Positions 26,101-40,200 of a stretch of 64,000 bases of DNA are shown here, piece by piece. The notes beneath the pieces are model-generated. The model did not search any database. It was not told the origin of the DNA and worked only from the letters and a program-made list of their open reading frames with translations. Within the stretch, counting starts at the first letter, position 1. The number at the start of each line of letters is the position of its first letter. The stretch comes from Burhinus oedicnemus (Eukaryota; Chordata; Aves; Charadriiformes; Burhinidae), in NCBI GenBank assembly GCA_008921705.1, contig VFFE01009136.1, positions 1,725,508 to 1,789,507 on the forward strand, given 5' to 3'. Both the position numbers and the translations under genes were made by a program.

Positions 26101-29100
26101 AACAAAGTAAACATGACTGTGTAAATTGCAGTGGCTTTTAGTTAGGTATCTAATTAGTCAAAATGAAAAGTAGAGATGGCAACCTGCTTACTTTAGCAAT
26201 TTGATTTACACTGATCTGGAATAGCTTCTGCCTATTTTACATGTCACCTTTAGAGCAAAAAGGTTATCTCACCAACAGCACTTTGTATTCACAGACACTC
26301 CTTCTCCTGCTATAACTGAATACAGGGCTTCCTCCGTGTATTTTTCTGCTTCCCTCTGACACATGATCAAGGTTAGTAATGTATTAAAGATCAAGTTAAT
26401 AATGTTGAACGGTTTCAGTAGCTGAAAGAGTATCTGTATCTCCTACTTCACTTCAGACAATGGAACTTCAGTAGCTATAGAGAAGGTTCCTGTAGATACC
26501 ATCACTCAGTCCATCTAGCAACCTCATTTTTTTCATATACATACATTTGCATACAGAATCTCTTGATAGTCACAACCAGGCTCCCTTTAGCTTCAGTGAT
26601 ACTGACTGCAAGAAGCAGCTAGAGCCGTATAAATATTTGCTGATTCAAACTTCCACCTAAAATGCAAGAAAATGTCATGACTGAAATAATTCATGCTTCA
26701 ACCTGCTGTAATTGTAGGGCACAATGCAGCTCCGTGCAGAAAGCTGACACTCGGTTCACTCTGTTAAATAAGTCTCCAGTCTCACTTTGACAGGCTATTT
26801 GGTATATAAGTCCTTGCACAGACTTTTGTTACAGTTCTTCATAGGATAGAATTCCACTTTTGGTCTGAAGAACCGTATGTATTTCTACAAAATGATTTAT
26901 GCTGAACAGGCTTTGCAGTCTTCGTAGCCCCGTATTTACAACTCTTAGAAAAACCAACAGAACACAATGTATAAAAGAAACTCACTCATACTGCCAATAT
27001 AAATTGTGCGCAACTCAAAGCAAAAGGCTCTATTTGTTGAATATTATATTATAAACGGAATTTCATCAGGGAAGGTTTAACTACATATTTTCTTAAAGTT
27101 TAATCATACTGTTACGATGAAACTGCAGTGTTATAACTAAGATAGAGCACTTTAGTGATTAAGAAAAAACAAATTATTTAGTAGTTAGCAAATATTCAAA
27201 TATTGCTATTAACATGGTACTTTTAAATGAAGACTGAAAAGAAAAAGCTTAAGTCTGATATGACAGCATTACGTATGGATTTGACTCACATCATCGAATA
27301 GACTTCATTCTTAAAATGCAGATGATAATACACTTTGTGGGAAATTAAAAACCAAATATTTTTAATATTGAATTTTAATTTGCATCCAATTCTAACATAT
27401 TTTCACCTGAATTTTGCCCTGTATTTTGGAAATATACGGAATTCTAGAAAAATAACAAAGAATTCACAACAGCTGCACCAGGGACGCAGGTTTTTGTTAA
27501 TGCTCATTACGATAAAAAGAAAAAAAGAAAGAGAGAAATGATGAAGAACTTTCATAGTCAAAGTAATTTCTTTTTATAAATAAACTTAGTGATATACATT
27601 AATATTTTGACAGCTCTGAATATCAACCAGGCATACCCACCCTAAGTTGTAAGGAAAATGTGTGCGAGTCAACATAAGTAGGTTGGAATAGGTGTGTCAG
27701 CTTTGTCTTAAAGCAATTGAGTTTGGCTTGTGCAAAACAGGTTTCAAATAGAAAAATTACATTCTACATTGTAAGAGGCCACTGGCTTGCCGTTTGCTTT
27801 GTGATTAAATGGCACAGGCACCACTATAATGAGGCAGTCTATCAAAGTCTTCTACCTGGTTGTTTACACTCCATGAGACTGTATGAATGAAGGTTTTTAA
27901 AGTTTTCATTAAGTCCTTGGCTGCTGTGCATGCACAAACATAAAGCCAATTATTTTAAAGGTGCACAGGTTTTTCCTCTTTTTATCTTTCTTGAGAGCAT
28001 TACTGCTGCTGCTTATGCTTCACTGAACAATACAAATAGGGAGAAAATTCCTGTCTTTTGAACGGTCTGTTACAATTATCCTATTTATACATAAAATGTG
28101 TTCTAATACGTAGGCACCAACACCTTAATTTGAATTTTCAATTGCAATAGTAAATTTGGGGGGGCAGGGAAGGTTTAATGAAATTACATAGATATTTTAA
28201 ATAAAAATAACTAGCTGGCTGGATATGTATACTATTTCCCTATTCCAAATCATTTCAGGTTTGGGGGGAAAATCTTCTCTTTTTTACTTGAAGAAAAGAG
28301 TACACAATAGACCAATATATAAACATTTATTCAGCTACCCTGCCATCCCCTGGTGTCTTACTCTATTATTGTTTCCTCTATCTGTAGAATGCTTTTCTCT
28401 CTTCTTTTTTCTATTCCAGACCCTGATCATGTAAACACTTCCACAAAGACAAATTCATTTTCTAAGGAGTTGATTTAAGAAACTATTGCAACATTTGCTG
28501 AACTAATTTCTGAGCTGACAAGGAAGAAGCATCCTGAATTCCAAGAGTAGCAAGCCAAGTGGCTCATATCTCCATATTTTCTTCACAATGTACTCCTATA
28601 TTCAGTGGTGACATCTATGATTTTTTTTTTCTTTACATTTTTACATTGTTTCCACATTTAAGTGTTTAGTATAAAGTCACACTTTTTTCTCAAAAAAAAA
28701 AAGGACTTACAACCTAAGGGCGCCATTTTTTTTAACATAATCACAAATGCTTTTGTAGATACAAAACAGAATAAAATAGGCTCTGCATCATGTATTTTGG
28801 GGGATTTATCTTAAAGAACTCCTTACATAAATATATTCACCTATAGCTATACTTTGCTATGGACCAAGCAGGCACTTCATTAGGAAACTTGGATGCTCCA
28901 AAAGCTGGGAGGCTAAATTCAAACACTCTGAGTTTTGGAATAACAGGTTAATGAAAGTAAGTTTATATATCATCAGAAACGACATACATATAGCATCACT
29001 GAAATTTGTACAATAATTTTTAGCAATATTGCTATTGTTCAACATAAATAACTTTCCTTCCAATCATTAAAATCTGTTACAGTTGAAAATCAATTCATTA

Positions 29101-29689
29101 TATCCTCATTTATGGAAAATAAGAATATCTGTCTATCTAAGCCATAGATTTATAGTTTCTATCTTTACCTGAGACACTGAATTTGCATTAATTTCTCACG
29201 CAACAGATGAAGATCTTTTAGTTAGAAAGGCACAAAATTTACCCTGAACCCATATTTAATTGATTGATCTTAGAGGATGAAAGTCGCAACCAATTTTCCT
29301 GAAAAAGAATAGAAAGATTTATTTGAAATGTAAAGTCTTCTGTATTTTTTTTCAGTTTAAATTGAGATAAGAATTTTGAACTTTGATATAAGTATATAGC
29401 TCATGTCATTAATGTCCCTCTGTCAGAAAATGTGTCACCAACCAATTTAAGAAGAAACGAGGTGCATGACTAAAGAGTACTACACAGTATGTGACACAGG
29501 GAGAAAATAACTTATATAAGGTAAAACAGAAAGACAATTAATCTAAGTATATTTGTCTTCATTAAACTAAATTTTGAATACATATTTGGATTTCCAATGA
29601 CGTTTGATGCTGGCTATTAAGGAAACAAGGCAACCGTGATGTAAGAAGGAATAGCATGGAATGGATAAATAGTTGAGTAAAAGATGGGA
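17172..29689. other. Intronic block of unannotated sequence
   Basis: About 12.5 kb with no transposon that I can name and no open frame with a recognisable domain. Pyrimidine-rich stretches (for example 21975-22210) give spurious Ser/Pro/His-rich frames. A slightly cysteine-rich 64-codon frame at 18380-18574 is unassigned. Low-complexity tracts include poly(T) at about 18340-18352 and 28620-28632 and poly(A) at about 28691-28702. Confidence 0.5.
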
Positions 29690-30660
29690 AACCGGGGTGG
29701 GAGCACAGGTTCAGTCATCGCGATGGAGGAGGGTCAGCAGCGAAGCTCTGCGAGAGCCTTCACTGGGTCCAGTGCTGCTCACCATATCCCCTGGGGGCCT
29801 CATAAGAGCGCAAGCAGTGAGGCAATTGGAGATGATACGCTGGAGATAACCGGCATGAGGGCAAGTTGCGAGAACTCACACCCAGCACTTCAGAGCAACC
29901 AGGCATGGAAATGGCAATAATGCTGGCAATGGTGCAATGGCAACAGTATGCCAAAATTCAGCATGGAAACATATCAGTTAACACAAGCTAGGGAGCCAGG
30001 CTCGTGTCTTTTAGGAAATCAGGGGCTTTAAGCTTCAGGGTCAGTATACAGTGCCTAAAACATTAGCTCAATTAGAGAGGCAAATCAAGTGCTAGGAATG
30101 ATTAGGAAAGCAAAAGAGAAAAACGGAGAGCATTTTTATGCCAATAAAACCATGGTTCACCCGCATTTGAGCTCATCCCATCTTTCATTCCTCTCCAAGA
30201 GGGAGAATAGGAAGGGTCAGAGGGGGAAACAGGAGCTATTCCAAGGGTATGAAACAGCTCCTGTCAGAGGAGCAACGAGGCCTCTTCAGCCTGGAGCAGG
30301 GACGGCATGGCTGGGAGTGGCTAAAGTACAGATCTCCGAGATCAAAAGCGACACGGTGTGAGAGCTAGGGGCAAATTATTCACCAGCTCTTCCAGCAGAG
30401 GAACTGAGAGCAGGAGATGAAAACAGAAAGAGCCAGATTCGAACCAGTCAGAGGAGGTGGTGGTTTGTCTGGCAGTAGTTAGGAAGCCATAGAAGTATGT
30501 TTGGCAAAAAGTATTGTGGATGCAAAAAGTCAGCAGGGGATTCAAGGGAAGGCTGGACAGGCACTGGAGTAGGGATTTGTTAAGAGTTACCAAGCACAGA
30601 AACCATGAAAGACTTAGGAAAGCTCATGAGTGAGAAACCATTGGAGGCTGGGACACCAGT
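29690..30660 (+). mobile_element. Ancient decayed CR1-family LINE fragment
   Basis: The order of motifs follows a CR1-type reverse transcriptase on the plus strand. First comes GGGTCCAGTGCTGCTCACCA (29765-29784), matching the LGPVLFN-coding stretch. Then GATGATAC (29831-29838) codes the Asp-Asp-Thr of the active site. At 30090 onward, LGMIRKAKEKNGEH is followed by KTMVHPHL, the ILG..KA and MVRPHLEY region. GGTATGAAACAGCTCC (30246-30261) and CTCTTCAGCCTGGAG (30282-30296) match the conserved GMERL and LFSLE stretches. The 3' part to about 30660 resembles the tail of the domain. Many indels break the frame, so it is much older than the CR1 copies at 8570 and 43254. The boundaries are approximate. 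Confidence 0.78.
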
Positions 30661-31340
30661 TGTGAAAAATACCATATAGACTTGTTTTGCTTTTACTGTT
30701 CACTGCACGTCAGCTTACGGCCACTGATGGAGAAAAACGATCGCGTTAGATGCACTTTTCATCCTTACAACCCATAACGTATCTTATGTTTATGAATTGG
30801 ATCAATACCCAAGCAGTCACCTCTCTGCTCTTGGTGAAAGTCTTGAAGGGACATTAAAATGAAATGAGAACTTCAGGCTTTGTGTTTACTCAAGATTTGC
30901 AGCATAACTCCTGACAAAAATGGTGGCTGAGTTCTCTGTCAATGACAGTTCAAAAGGAACAACATCCCATTTTCTGCAGTCATTTATCTTTTCTTCAAAT
31001 GCCTTCTTGTGCTAAACCTTACCTTTTGCAAAATTTGACAAGACTGCAGGCAATGACACCAAAGAGATAGAATGCAAACATGCAGAATGTATCTCTCTGC
31101 ACTGACTAGCCTGCCTTTTTAAAGCTGCTGAAGAGCACCATCATGCATCCTGTGCATTCTCAACTGAAAGTCAGTGATAACACTATACCACTTTCCTCTA
31201 GGTAAATAACTTTGTTTATAAATTCTTCAGACATCAAAAATTAAAATGTCATTTCTGACACTGCCTCATCTTTACAAATCTTCTCAAATATCTTTCAAAA
31301 ACAAGCTGGAAGGCATATCACATGAAAGGTAACATCATAC

Positions 31341-31392
31341 CACAACAAACAAACAAAAAACCCCAAAAAACCACAACAAAAAAAAAAGAGAA
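31341..31392. repeat. A/C-rich low-complexity tract
   Basis: CAACAAACAAAC-type sequence merging into A tracts with short C runs. It could be the degraded tail of a retroposed sequence, but no body is recognised on either side. Confidence 0.7.
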
Positions 31393-34300
31393 GCAACACA
31401 TATAGTCTTTTTTTTAAAAATATCATTAAAAGCAGATCCAAGTAAGTACTCCAGTTGCTAAAAGACAAACTTGGATGTAACGAATGCATAAATCCAGACC
31501 TGTGACCTAAAAAGTCCTGTAAGCCTCCCAGTCTGAAAAGAAACAAACTGATCTTAAAACACTAAAATACAGTGACTAAAAGACTGTTTCTAAACAAGTT
31601 AGAAAAACATCAGGGAATTCTTTGAAATAATTGATCCTACTGAGTTATTGGACATAGGCAAGACAAACCCTCAAGGCCCATTCCAGTTTCCAGGATGCAA
31701 CAACTCTATGGACAGAACTACACATTTTGCTTGCTTATAATTAAGCAAGAGTAAAATATAGGAACTATCCTTTCCTCTCCTTATACTTGGCACACCTACA
31801 ATACAAGAGATCCGCATCCAGATCGTCAAACAAGTGTTTTCTTATAACAGAAAAGCTAGCTATCAACATTTTTTAAAGAGATTTTAAGTGCCTTCTCCAA
31901 CTAGAGGTTATTCAGCTGTGTTTCTGAATAATCATTCAATAGAGAGAGAAGGAATATCCTTATGCTACAATTTTCCACCCTCAGCCCTTATGACCACTCC
32001 TCAGTCAGTGTATTTTGGAACCCAATCTGAGCCATCTAGGCCCCTCACGAGAAAGACAATGAATCTAACTCTAAAATTTGGCATTTCACTTCAGAAGCCA
32101 GAGCTGAAATGCTACTTTTTAATTGTTCAGAGTATTTTCTGACCTAGCCTTTCAAAATACGCTACAGTAATAGGTTTTACATTAATTTACAAATGAATAT
32201 GTGTACAAATATGTAGTGCTGGACTGCTATTACCTGATGCAAGGCACATCTGAAAAAACTCTTAAATCAAAAGAAGAATAATAGTGGTAAGTGCTTATTG
32301 GGAACTTAAAAGAAACATCAGAGGAAAAAGGACAAAGTAAAAATGGATCAACACAGTATTTTTTACAGGAAAACAAACCAAATAATCTGATTCTCACTTT
32401 TGCTGTTAGTCATCACTGTATTGTAGATATTACCATGACACATTAAAAATCTTAAGCCTGCCTGTGTTGCAAACTCTGCTTTGGCAGACTGCATCACTTA
32501 AATTCAAAAACCCCCAAAAGTTGGCAGCTATGTTTTTGTCAGATTAGATATTAAACCTCTGCACCCTCAATTTTTATTTCAGCTGGAAAACCTGTTTGTA
32601 AAACTTTGTTATACACACTGTAACCACTGTGAACATGTAGAAAGCCTTCCCCGAAACAAAAAACCCAGATATTTTTGATTTGGAGACAAGAAAAGGTGTG
32701 CAGCAGAAAGTGTACAGTAGCATATTTTTTCTATAACCCTTACTACAGATTTTTCTTTCTTTTTTACAGAACAGTGTCATTAAAAGTGCGACTCTGAATG
32801 TAAGTTTCTATTGTATTCTTGCACATCAACTTCTGCAAGAAGGATATTGTAGATTTCTTTTACTTAAGGTTTGTGGTTTCTTTGGTCTGGTTTTATTAAC
32901 AGATGGCAAACAACACATATGGGACAATTTTGTGCAAGAATTTCTATAAAATAATGTTCCAAGAAAACTGGCACAATATTACTTCAATTGTGAAATTGAA
33001 AAAGTCAATTAGTTCAGGGCTTCACAAGCTTAAGATTGGCAGAACTTCATAACACTAAATCAGCAGCATCAGCAGAACTGTAATTTGTGAATTGATTGAG
33101 AAAGTTTTCATTGCTAATAGCTAAAGTTAAGTACAAGCATGAGTGACCAGTCGTGAATCTCCATGAACAATACCAACCTGAAAAATAGCAGTAATAACAC
33201 ATAGACTAAAATAGATGTGAGCTGACAGCTTATTATGAAAACAGTATTTCGTTACTGTTATTGTATTTAATGGAGAAAATTGGTAGTCATTCATTAGTTA
33301 TACATACAAAATAATTTAACCTCAAACAGAATCCTATAAATGGTTTAAACCTGTTTCCAGTGACATGACCAATAGCCTTGCCAATAATTTTAACACGATC
33401 AAAACCTATTACACTACTATGTCCCTTCTCCAGCACAGATAAGAAATAAGGAAGTGTTCTATGAACTTGCTTTTAAATATATAAATAAAAATCTATATTT
33501 CATGATATGCTTAAGATTTTTTTAATACCTTGCAATTTAATAAAATTATACAATTTACACTAGCGCAAGATTCGCATTGTTCTGATTTATGACCGTATGG
33601 TCTAAACTTTCAGGTTTTATCTGTAAAAATATCATTACTAACTTTTTCTTTTCTCTTTTGTCCTTCAGAATAAGAATATTAGCATTATCTTTAAATAATT
33701 GTTAATTAAAAGGTTTTTATGCAGTGAGCATGAACTTACAGAGTAAAAATCAATTGCAAACATATTTGCAACAGGAATTAAAATCCACCTGCTAAGCAGT
33801 TGCATTCTAAGTTCTTAGCTGTCAATGCTGAAAACAAACCTACTTAGGGAAAATGCTGTTCTTCAAGACAAATTCTAACCATGCTATAGTGTATGTCTTG
33901 TTTATGTTAATTGTACAATGCATAAAAATGAATAGCTCTTCAGCCAGACCTCCCCAGTGACATAAACATCATTCCTGTCAATTCCCAGATGTTCCTTGTT
34001 ATTTTTCTTTCGAAGAGTGAAACCAACATACTTGTAAAATATTAACATAATTAAAATCCCACAACATGCAGATCACATGAGTTATCAGAAACAACTGAGG
34101 GCTTGTGCCCAGGATTTATGTCTGGACAAGAATTAGGAGAACCTGGTCCTGCATGTAAACATCTTCTGCTACAGTGTAGCCAATGTACAGATGCTCAACA
34201 ATGTTTTATATGTAAGAAAAAATATATTCCCTGTTCTGACAATATGTATCAAAAATTTTAGGATTTTAACTGAAAGAGTTACAATGGAAAATGTGACATT

Positions 34301-34858
34301 TTATAAGGAAAGTAGACACATCACAAAGAATTTAATTTAGTAGAGAGACATCAAACAGTGTTTTAATGGAAAATTCAACTATTCATAAACTATTTCAAGC
34401 TATCTAGAAATTACTTAATTACACACCTTTTAGAAATTATTCTTTTTTTCTCTCTATTGCCACTCCTAGAAATTTTGCCACAGAAGAGAAATCTGGATCC
34501 TGTTCTAAAGGCTGTGTCTACACCAGCAAGTGAAGAGATACTACGTGTTTGTAGATGGTGCCGAGGAGCCAGTGTCCACATAACATGCATTTCACTTGGA
34601 ATTTGTGTCTTGTTCAATTGATGAAGTGCCCTTATAGACTGGACTGCATTAGGTACACCCCCAGCACACCTTTGGGGATATTTTCACTTAAAAGAAATCT
34701 AGTCAGAGTCCTCCAAGACGGCTTTGTAATGCAACCCGAAACCTAAGTAGAGACCAGAAAAGGCCCTTCTACTCCAAATGAAATGCTAAGGCAGATGGAC
34801 CCTTAGAGAACTGTTTGTGATAAAAACAGATCAACGAAGGTGATCAAAACCAGATCAG

Positions 34859-34904
34859 AAAACAGTAAGATGAAAACAGTAAGATGAAAACAATAAGATA
34901 AAAA
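34859..34904. repeat. 14-bp tandem repeat, about three copies
   Basis: The unit AAAACAGTAAGATG occurs twice exactly. A third copy has AAT for AGT, and an A-rich partial copy follows. This is a young, short minisatellite. Confidence 0.88.
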
Positions 34905-36078
34905 CCTTTTTTTTGAAAAAAAAGGGATCACCTTACTAATTTTCATAGATATTTGTCTAACTTTACTTTCAAAGTGCATAAATATAAATATTTTTATTAC
35001 AACTGGTGTAGATTATTTAAACAATGTTAGTGCTGACATTTAAAAGTTGTGACTAGAAACGTGACTTCCTTAAAGTTCTGGGGAAAATTATGAAAAAAAA
35101 TGTGTACAGCTTCCCCTTAAAATACAAATTACCAACAATTAAGTCTTAGAAAATATCTCCACTGAAACAAACCTCCACCATAAATCAGTTTCAAGCTCTT
35201 ATAATGTGCTTTTAGTCATCTGGAAAGCAAAACATTGTGTTGATTCATACAAATTCAAAATTTGAAACTGTTGAGAAAGTTCTTTTTTATATGCAACTTA
35301 CATGTTATGAGGGAATGCTCATGCAAGGAAGTTGACGTTTTGCTATTTGTTTCTTCTCAGTTGAGAAAGTTACCACTGAGTTCATAAACAAAATAGTGAC
35401 CATCTAAAGCAAAAAAACCCACTAAATTACAAAGAAAATTCTTAAAGATTTTCAAAAAATAAGAAAGTGAAAAGAAATTACAAAACTCTTTCTCAGAAAA
35501 AAAGAGGAAAAATTCCAGTACTGTTCCAAAATATAAGAGATGAGATGTGTTCACATCTGAAGAAAGGAATTCATGACTGTGGAGTTATACCTTACTCCAT
35601 AGTCATCTCATATCTTCCTCAAAACTCCTGTATGCTGTAGTTTTAGCTTAATACTATTGAAGTAACTGATTCAATAATACATAAAGACAGAATAAAACCA
35701 GAAACTAGGCTTCTCCCTTAGCTCTTGATGTGTACAGGTCAGGATATTTACATCTACTCAATCTGCATTTCCTTTGAGCAGGAATTTCTATTTCTTTTAA
35801 GCACACATTAATGGTAATAGAAGTAAAATTAGAAACACAGCTGTGGGATCTAGGTCTCCAGTATAAAGCAAAAACAGATGGAAAAGGATAGCAAATCTGT
35901 TTGGATTTTAAGGAACTTTAACTCCTTCTGTGAGCAAAGAGTATCACAGATTATCTGAAAAGGAGATATTATAGCACTTATTTTCTACGAGTTTTCAATG
36001 TCTCAGTGGAAAGGGAAAAAGATGCACATTTACCTATCACATGCAACAATCTCTTATCTTTGTAAAAATAATATCAAC

Positions 36079-36109
36079 TTTTTTTCCTCTTTTTTCTTTT
36101 TTTTTTTTT
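36079..36109. repeat. Polypyrimidine (T-rich) tract
   Basis: About 31 bases of T with a few C, followed by AAGG. It is a low-complexity tract. On the plus strand it looks like a splice-acceptor pyrimidine tract, but no coding sequence follows. Confidence 0.75.
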
Positions 36110-36789
36110 AAGGAAACGTACATTTTCAACATGACAGCTCTGAAGTGATAGGTATTAAGAAAAGATATATAGTATAGGCAGCAGCCGGGTATTCAAAAGC
36201 AATGAAAATTAAATGGGTAATTACAAATGAGGACACTGATATGTTAGGCAACTTGGACATTGTGTTAAAAAAGATAATTAGTTGAATATATTCTGGTATA
36301 GAAATACAAGAATGACATAGGAGGTGATACCATGGTGTTTTAAAGAAGAAACAAGCTTAATAAATTAAAACATCTGCTCAATAACACTCACTTCAAAGAC
36401 ATGAAATACATATAAGTATTTAAGTTAGTAAACTGAAAGCAAATGGAGCAGTTAAAAGGTTGAAGTCTTTTTAAGCAGGATTTAAATTATTTAAAACACT
36501 AAGGTAGAACATCAATAAAATGAATAATAAAAGATTACTACAACCCAATAGCACTTATGTAAGAGCTGAGCAACACAAGAGAAAAAACTCCAGCCTTTAG
36601 ACTGGCGCCATTACTAGTGTAATAAGTAGGAAATGTGACAAAAAATTTTCTTCCAAGAGATTGGATATGAACTGTGGGAATACAGAGCTGTAAACCTGGC
36701 TTCCACACCAGTCAAACTAGTTGAAAACAAAGCAAAGAACAGAATGAACAGGAAAGGGATAACTATTGTAAAATTGTGAAATGTCAATG

Positions 36790-37290
36790 TAGCTTTTGGA
36801 ACCAGGGTTATTGCTTCTCAGAACAGACATGGTACAGCTAGAAATGTATGGAGAAGGGAAATAATAGTTAGTAAAAGTACATAACAACTTAGTTCTGTAA
36901 TGGGATAGACTAAAGTGTTGGAAATGCCTTGGCACGCCTGAGGAGAGAGATTTTGTAAGCACATAAAATCATGACTGGCAAGGTGAAGATGGATAGGGAA
37001 TAATTGCTCACTGTTCCATAATGCAAAAAATTAGGAGCACCAGACGAAACTACTTTTTCTGTAAATAAAATAATAAAGGAAGTACTCTTTATATCCCTAA
37101 AAATAATCTTGTGGAACTTACTGCTCTAGCTGTATCGGATGCCAATGTAGACAAATTCAGAGGGAAACACTCACCAGGGAGTAGCACTCATGACACCATT
37201 GATGGATTCCTTAGGTCAGAAAACACTGAATACCAGAACCTGGAGAAAGAAGTATCACTCTGAAGTTGCCCTGATGTTTTACCTCTACTA
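36790..37290 (+). mobile_element. Ancient CR1-family LINE, 3' portion
   Basis: Non-coding matches occur in the right order for the 3' third of an old CR1 lineage on the plus strand. GGAGAAGGGAAATAATAG (36851-36868) corresponds to the QRRATKM stretch. ATAAAATCATGACTGGC (36963-36979) and GATGGATAGGGAATAATTG follow. CATAATGCAAAAAATTAGGAG then stands for the NTR.RG region, GTGGAACTTACTGC (37112-37125) for the WN.LP region, and the 3' end reads GTATCACTCTGAAGTTGCCC. The frame is destroyed by indels and substitutions. It is similar in age to the copy at 29690 but covers a partly different part of the element. Confidence 0.75.
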
Positions 37291-40200
37291 ACATAGCTGT
37301 CTTCTACTAATTTAATTGGATACTGAGTTGGGCAGACAGTATGGCCATTACATAAAGCACATTTCAGAAAAGAAAGTATCCATTTACTTCTCTGTTTCTG
37401 GTTTTTATTTCACTAATTCTAATACATTAATACATTATATTCTACTAATTTTAAATGTCTTAATTCACTTTCTATGGATTGTGAGTCTAGAATCTAACTG
37501 TGCTCTCATATGACATTTTGAGCAGAAAATCTGAGTAAAAAGAAACTGTAGAAGTTTTGTCTATTAATCTCATGTGCTATAATGTTTACACTGAAGTGAC
37601 AAACATTTTCACAGGAGCAACTGTTGGCTCATATGAATAAAAGAGATCATAGTTGGCCTTCACTAGCGCCATGCTGGAAACCAGAGATAATAATAAGGGC
37701 TCACGAATCCAGGAATATGGCCAGAAAGGATGAATTCTGAATGAGAACTCAATCTCACAAACTCAGTTTCATTTCAAATGCTGAGTGTAATTCACCCCCT
37801 GTCCCTTTCAGAAGCCTTCACAAGGTGAAAGACAGCAAAACAGAGCAGCATTTCTGCAAAACATGACCTAGCATTTCATTTGAAGCTCACTCTTTCTTCA
37901 TGGAATATATGAAGAAAGAAGTCATGATTTGATTGCTTTAACTGGTCAATAATCCTCCTTCCATGTAGCCGGAGTATAAATGTCTGCGGATTAAAATTAT
38001 ATCTCTGAGGAAAATGTATTGAATCCTTAAAGCATCTACACTGTCAAGCAGTATATCTTCCATAAGCAAATGATCTTAAAAAAAAGTATGTATTTTTTTA
38101 CAGAAAATCCTGTCAGATTTGATAATACTGTGACTACTGATAGACTATAATACCTAATAAAAGCTCTTACTCTACTCTCACAGCAGGTACCAAATTTATG
38201 CAATATTTAATCTCTCAACAATTGAACGGTCCAACGTTTTTATAGAAATTAATTTTACTTTCAAGCAGTTATGTTCACTTGCTCTTGCTTCACAGTTCTT
38301 ATATGACGAGTGGCTACCCTGTAATGGGTACAGAGCACAAAAGCTTAACAAAACAAAAAGTTATTTGAGTCTTTAAAATTTTAAGCATTCAAAAGAAAAA
38401 CCCTAACAAACACTAAGACTGAGAAAAAATAACTTTGGGATTCAAGCCTCCAATCTGCAAGAATTGTGATGAAATTGTGTTTTCTCTCTCATTAGTTGCA
38501 AATGGAGACAAAAGTTGGGATTTTGTACATTCTTCTATTTTTAAATTTACATTAATCAAATGCAAGAGAAAATAGATCCAGCTCCCTGCAGAGAGCACAA
38601 ATATTTCTGTTCCTACTATTATTCTAAAGCTGTGTTTTCATGTTAAGATGCCCTTGGCAACAAAACTAGTTTTAGGTGTTCCTGTCCCCAGTCACTTATT
38701 GGTGCCCCCTATCTCAGTGCTCTGCTGGTGCCAGAATAAAAGAATATTTTTTTGTGGAACCCACTTTAAAGCCTTATAATAAATTATTTTGGCTGATGAA
38801 GGGATGGGAGGGTTCAAGTACTTATTTAATTATTTATGTATTTCTACAATAGGATAATTTCCCTCATCCATATCTCAGGTGGCACAACTAAATGACTGCT
38901 CTGCTGCTTCCTAGAAAGGAAAACATAAGGAAGGGAGGAAATAGGGAGACTTTCTGACCAAAGTCAGGAAGTCACTAACCAATTTCTATCATCAATCCAC
39001 AGCCACAGAATTCTGCACAGCCATTTAATGATGAACCTTGTCAGTTCCCTCCTAGTCACCTCCCTTCCTTTCGCATTGTAGTGTAGGCTGCTCTATAGTG
39101 GCAGAGAATATGGAGGTCTTTCATTAACAAATACATCTGCTTTGCTGTATTAGAATTATAAGAAGATGTATGGGGATGACCACCCAAAATAAACAGAACT
39201 TATTGTTGCTATGAGGAACTATAACTTTTTTTTCCGAGGAGATGTGTGAAAATAGTTCACAGTGTATTTGCATAACACCAAGCCCGAACACATAAAGCTC
39301 AAAACCAAGACATTACAATGAAAAGGTTCTCATGGAAATCTGTAGAAAACACAGAATTTACATGATTCAGATGTACCAACAAGAACTTTGTAAAGTTCAT
39401 AGATGCCTGCTCAAATCTCTGCTCTTCCACTGTGATCAGTCTGGCTTCTGATTTTGTGACTACAGTTTATAATAGAGGAAAACGGGGATAGCATCATGAA
39501 ATGTTGATTTTAATGACCATGGCAGTTGAAATTGGCCAGTCAGAAATGTCTTTTTTTTCCTGAGATATTCCAGATTATATGTAATATTTATCTATTCTTT
39601 TGCAGCATTTTTTATGTATACTGTCTGCATGTGAAACCCTTACAGGGACACTGTGTAGGATAAGGAAAAGAAAAAAATAATTGCAGCACTTTTCATTTCT
39701 CCTCCTCCAAGGCTTTTAAAGTGAACTATTAAGAACTCAATGGCTATAATATCCCAGGCATAACTCCTCAAGAACCACACTGCTGCTAACATAAAGAATT
39801 CGTGGTGCCACAGGGTTGGTAAGAAGGGATTTCTCATATTTTACATTCTCCTTGTAGAAAAGAGGGTGAAAAACTAACCCCCTCTCTGTAAAATCATAAA
39901 TCACAGTTTTCCTCTTTAGAGTTCTGCAGTGAGAACAAGGAAGTCTCATCCCATATCCAAGTTAGTAAACTTATGGTTAATCCTGCATTTTTAAGATGAC
40001 CGGACGTGGGAAAATTATTCTTGAACTAACTCAATTAATGCAGCCAAAAGACAGATCTCTAATTCTTTTTGACATCCAGACTGTTTTGTATAAATTAAGA
40101 CTAGGTAATTACCTAGCTAATCATTGATCAGCAAAGAAAAAAAAAAAAAGAGTTAGATCCTTTGTTTTCTCTTCAAGTTGCTTTCAACTACAATCTCAAA

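Larger units (their letters stand above)
30661..36789. other. Intronic block; simple repeats only
   Basis: AT-rich unique sequence with an A/C-rich low-complexity tract at about 31341-31392, a three-copy 14-bp tandem at 34859-34904 and a polypyrimidine run at 36079-36109. No gene or named transposon is visible. Confidence 0.55.
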
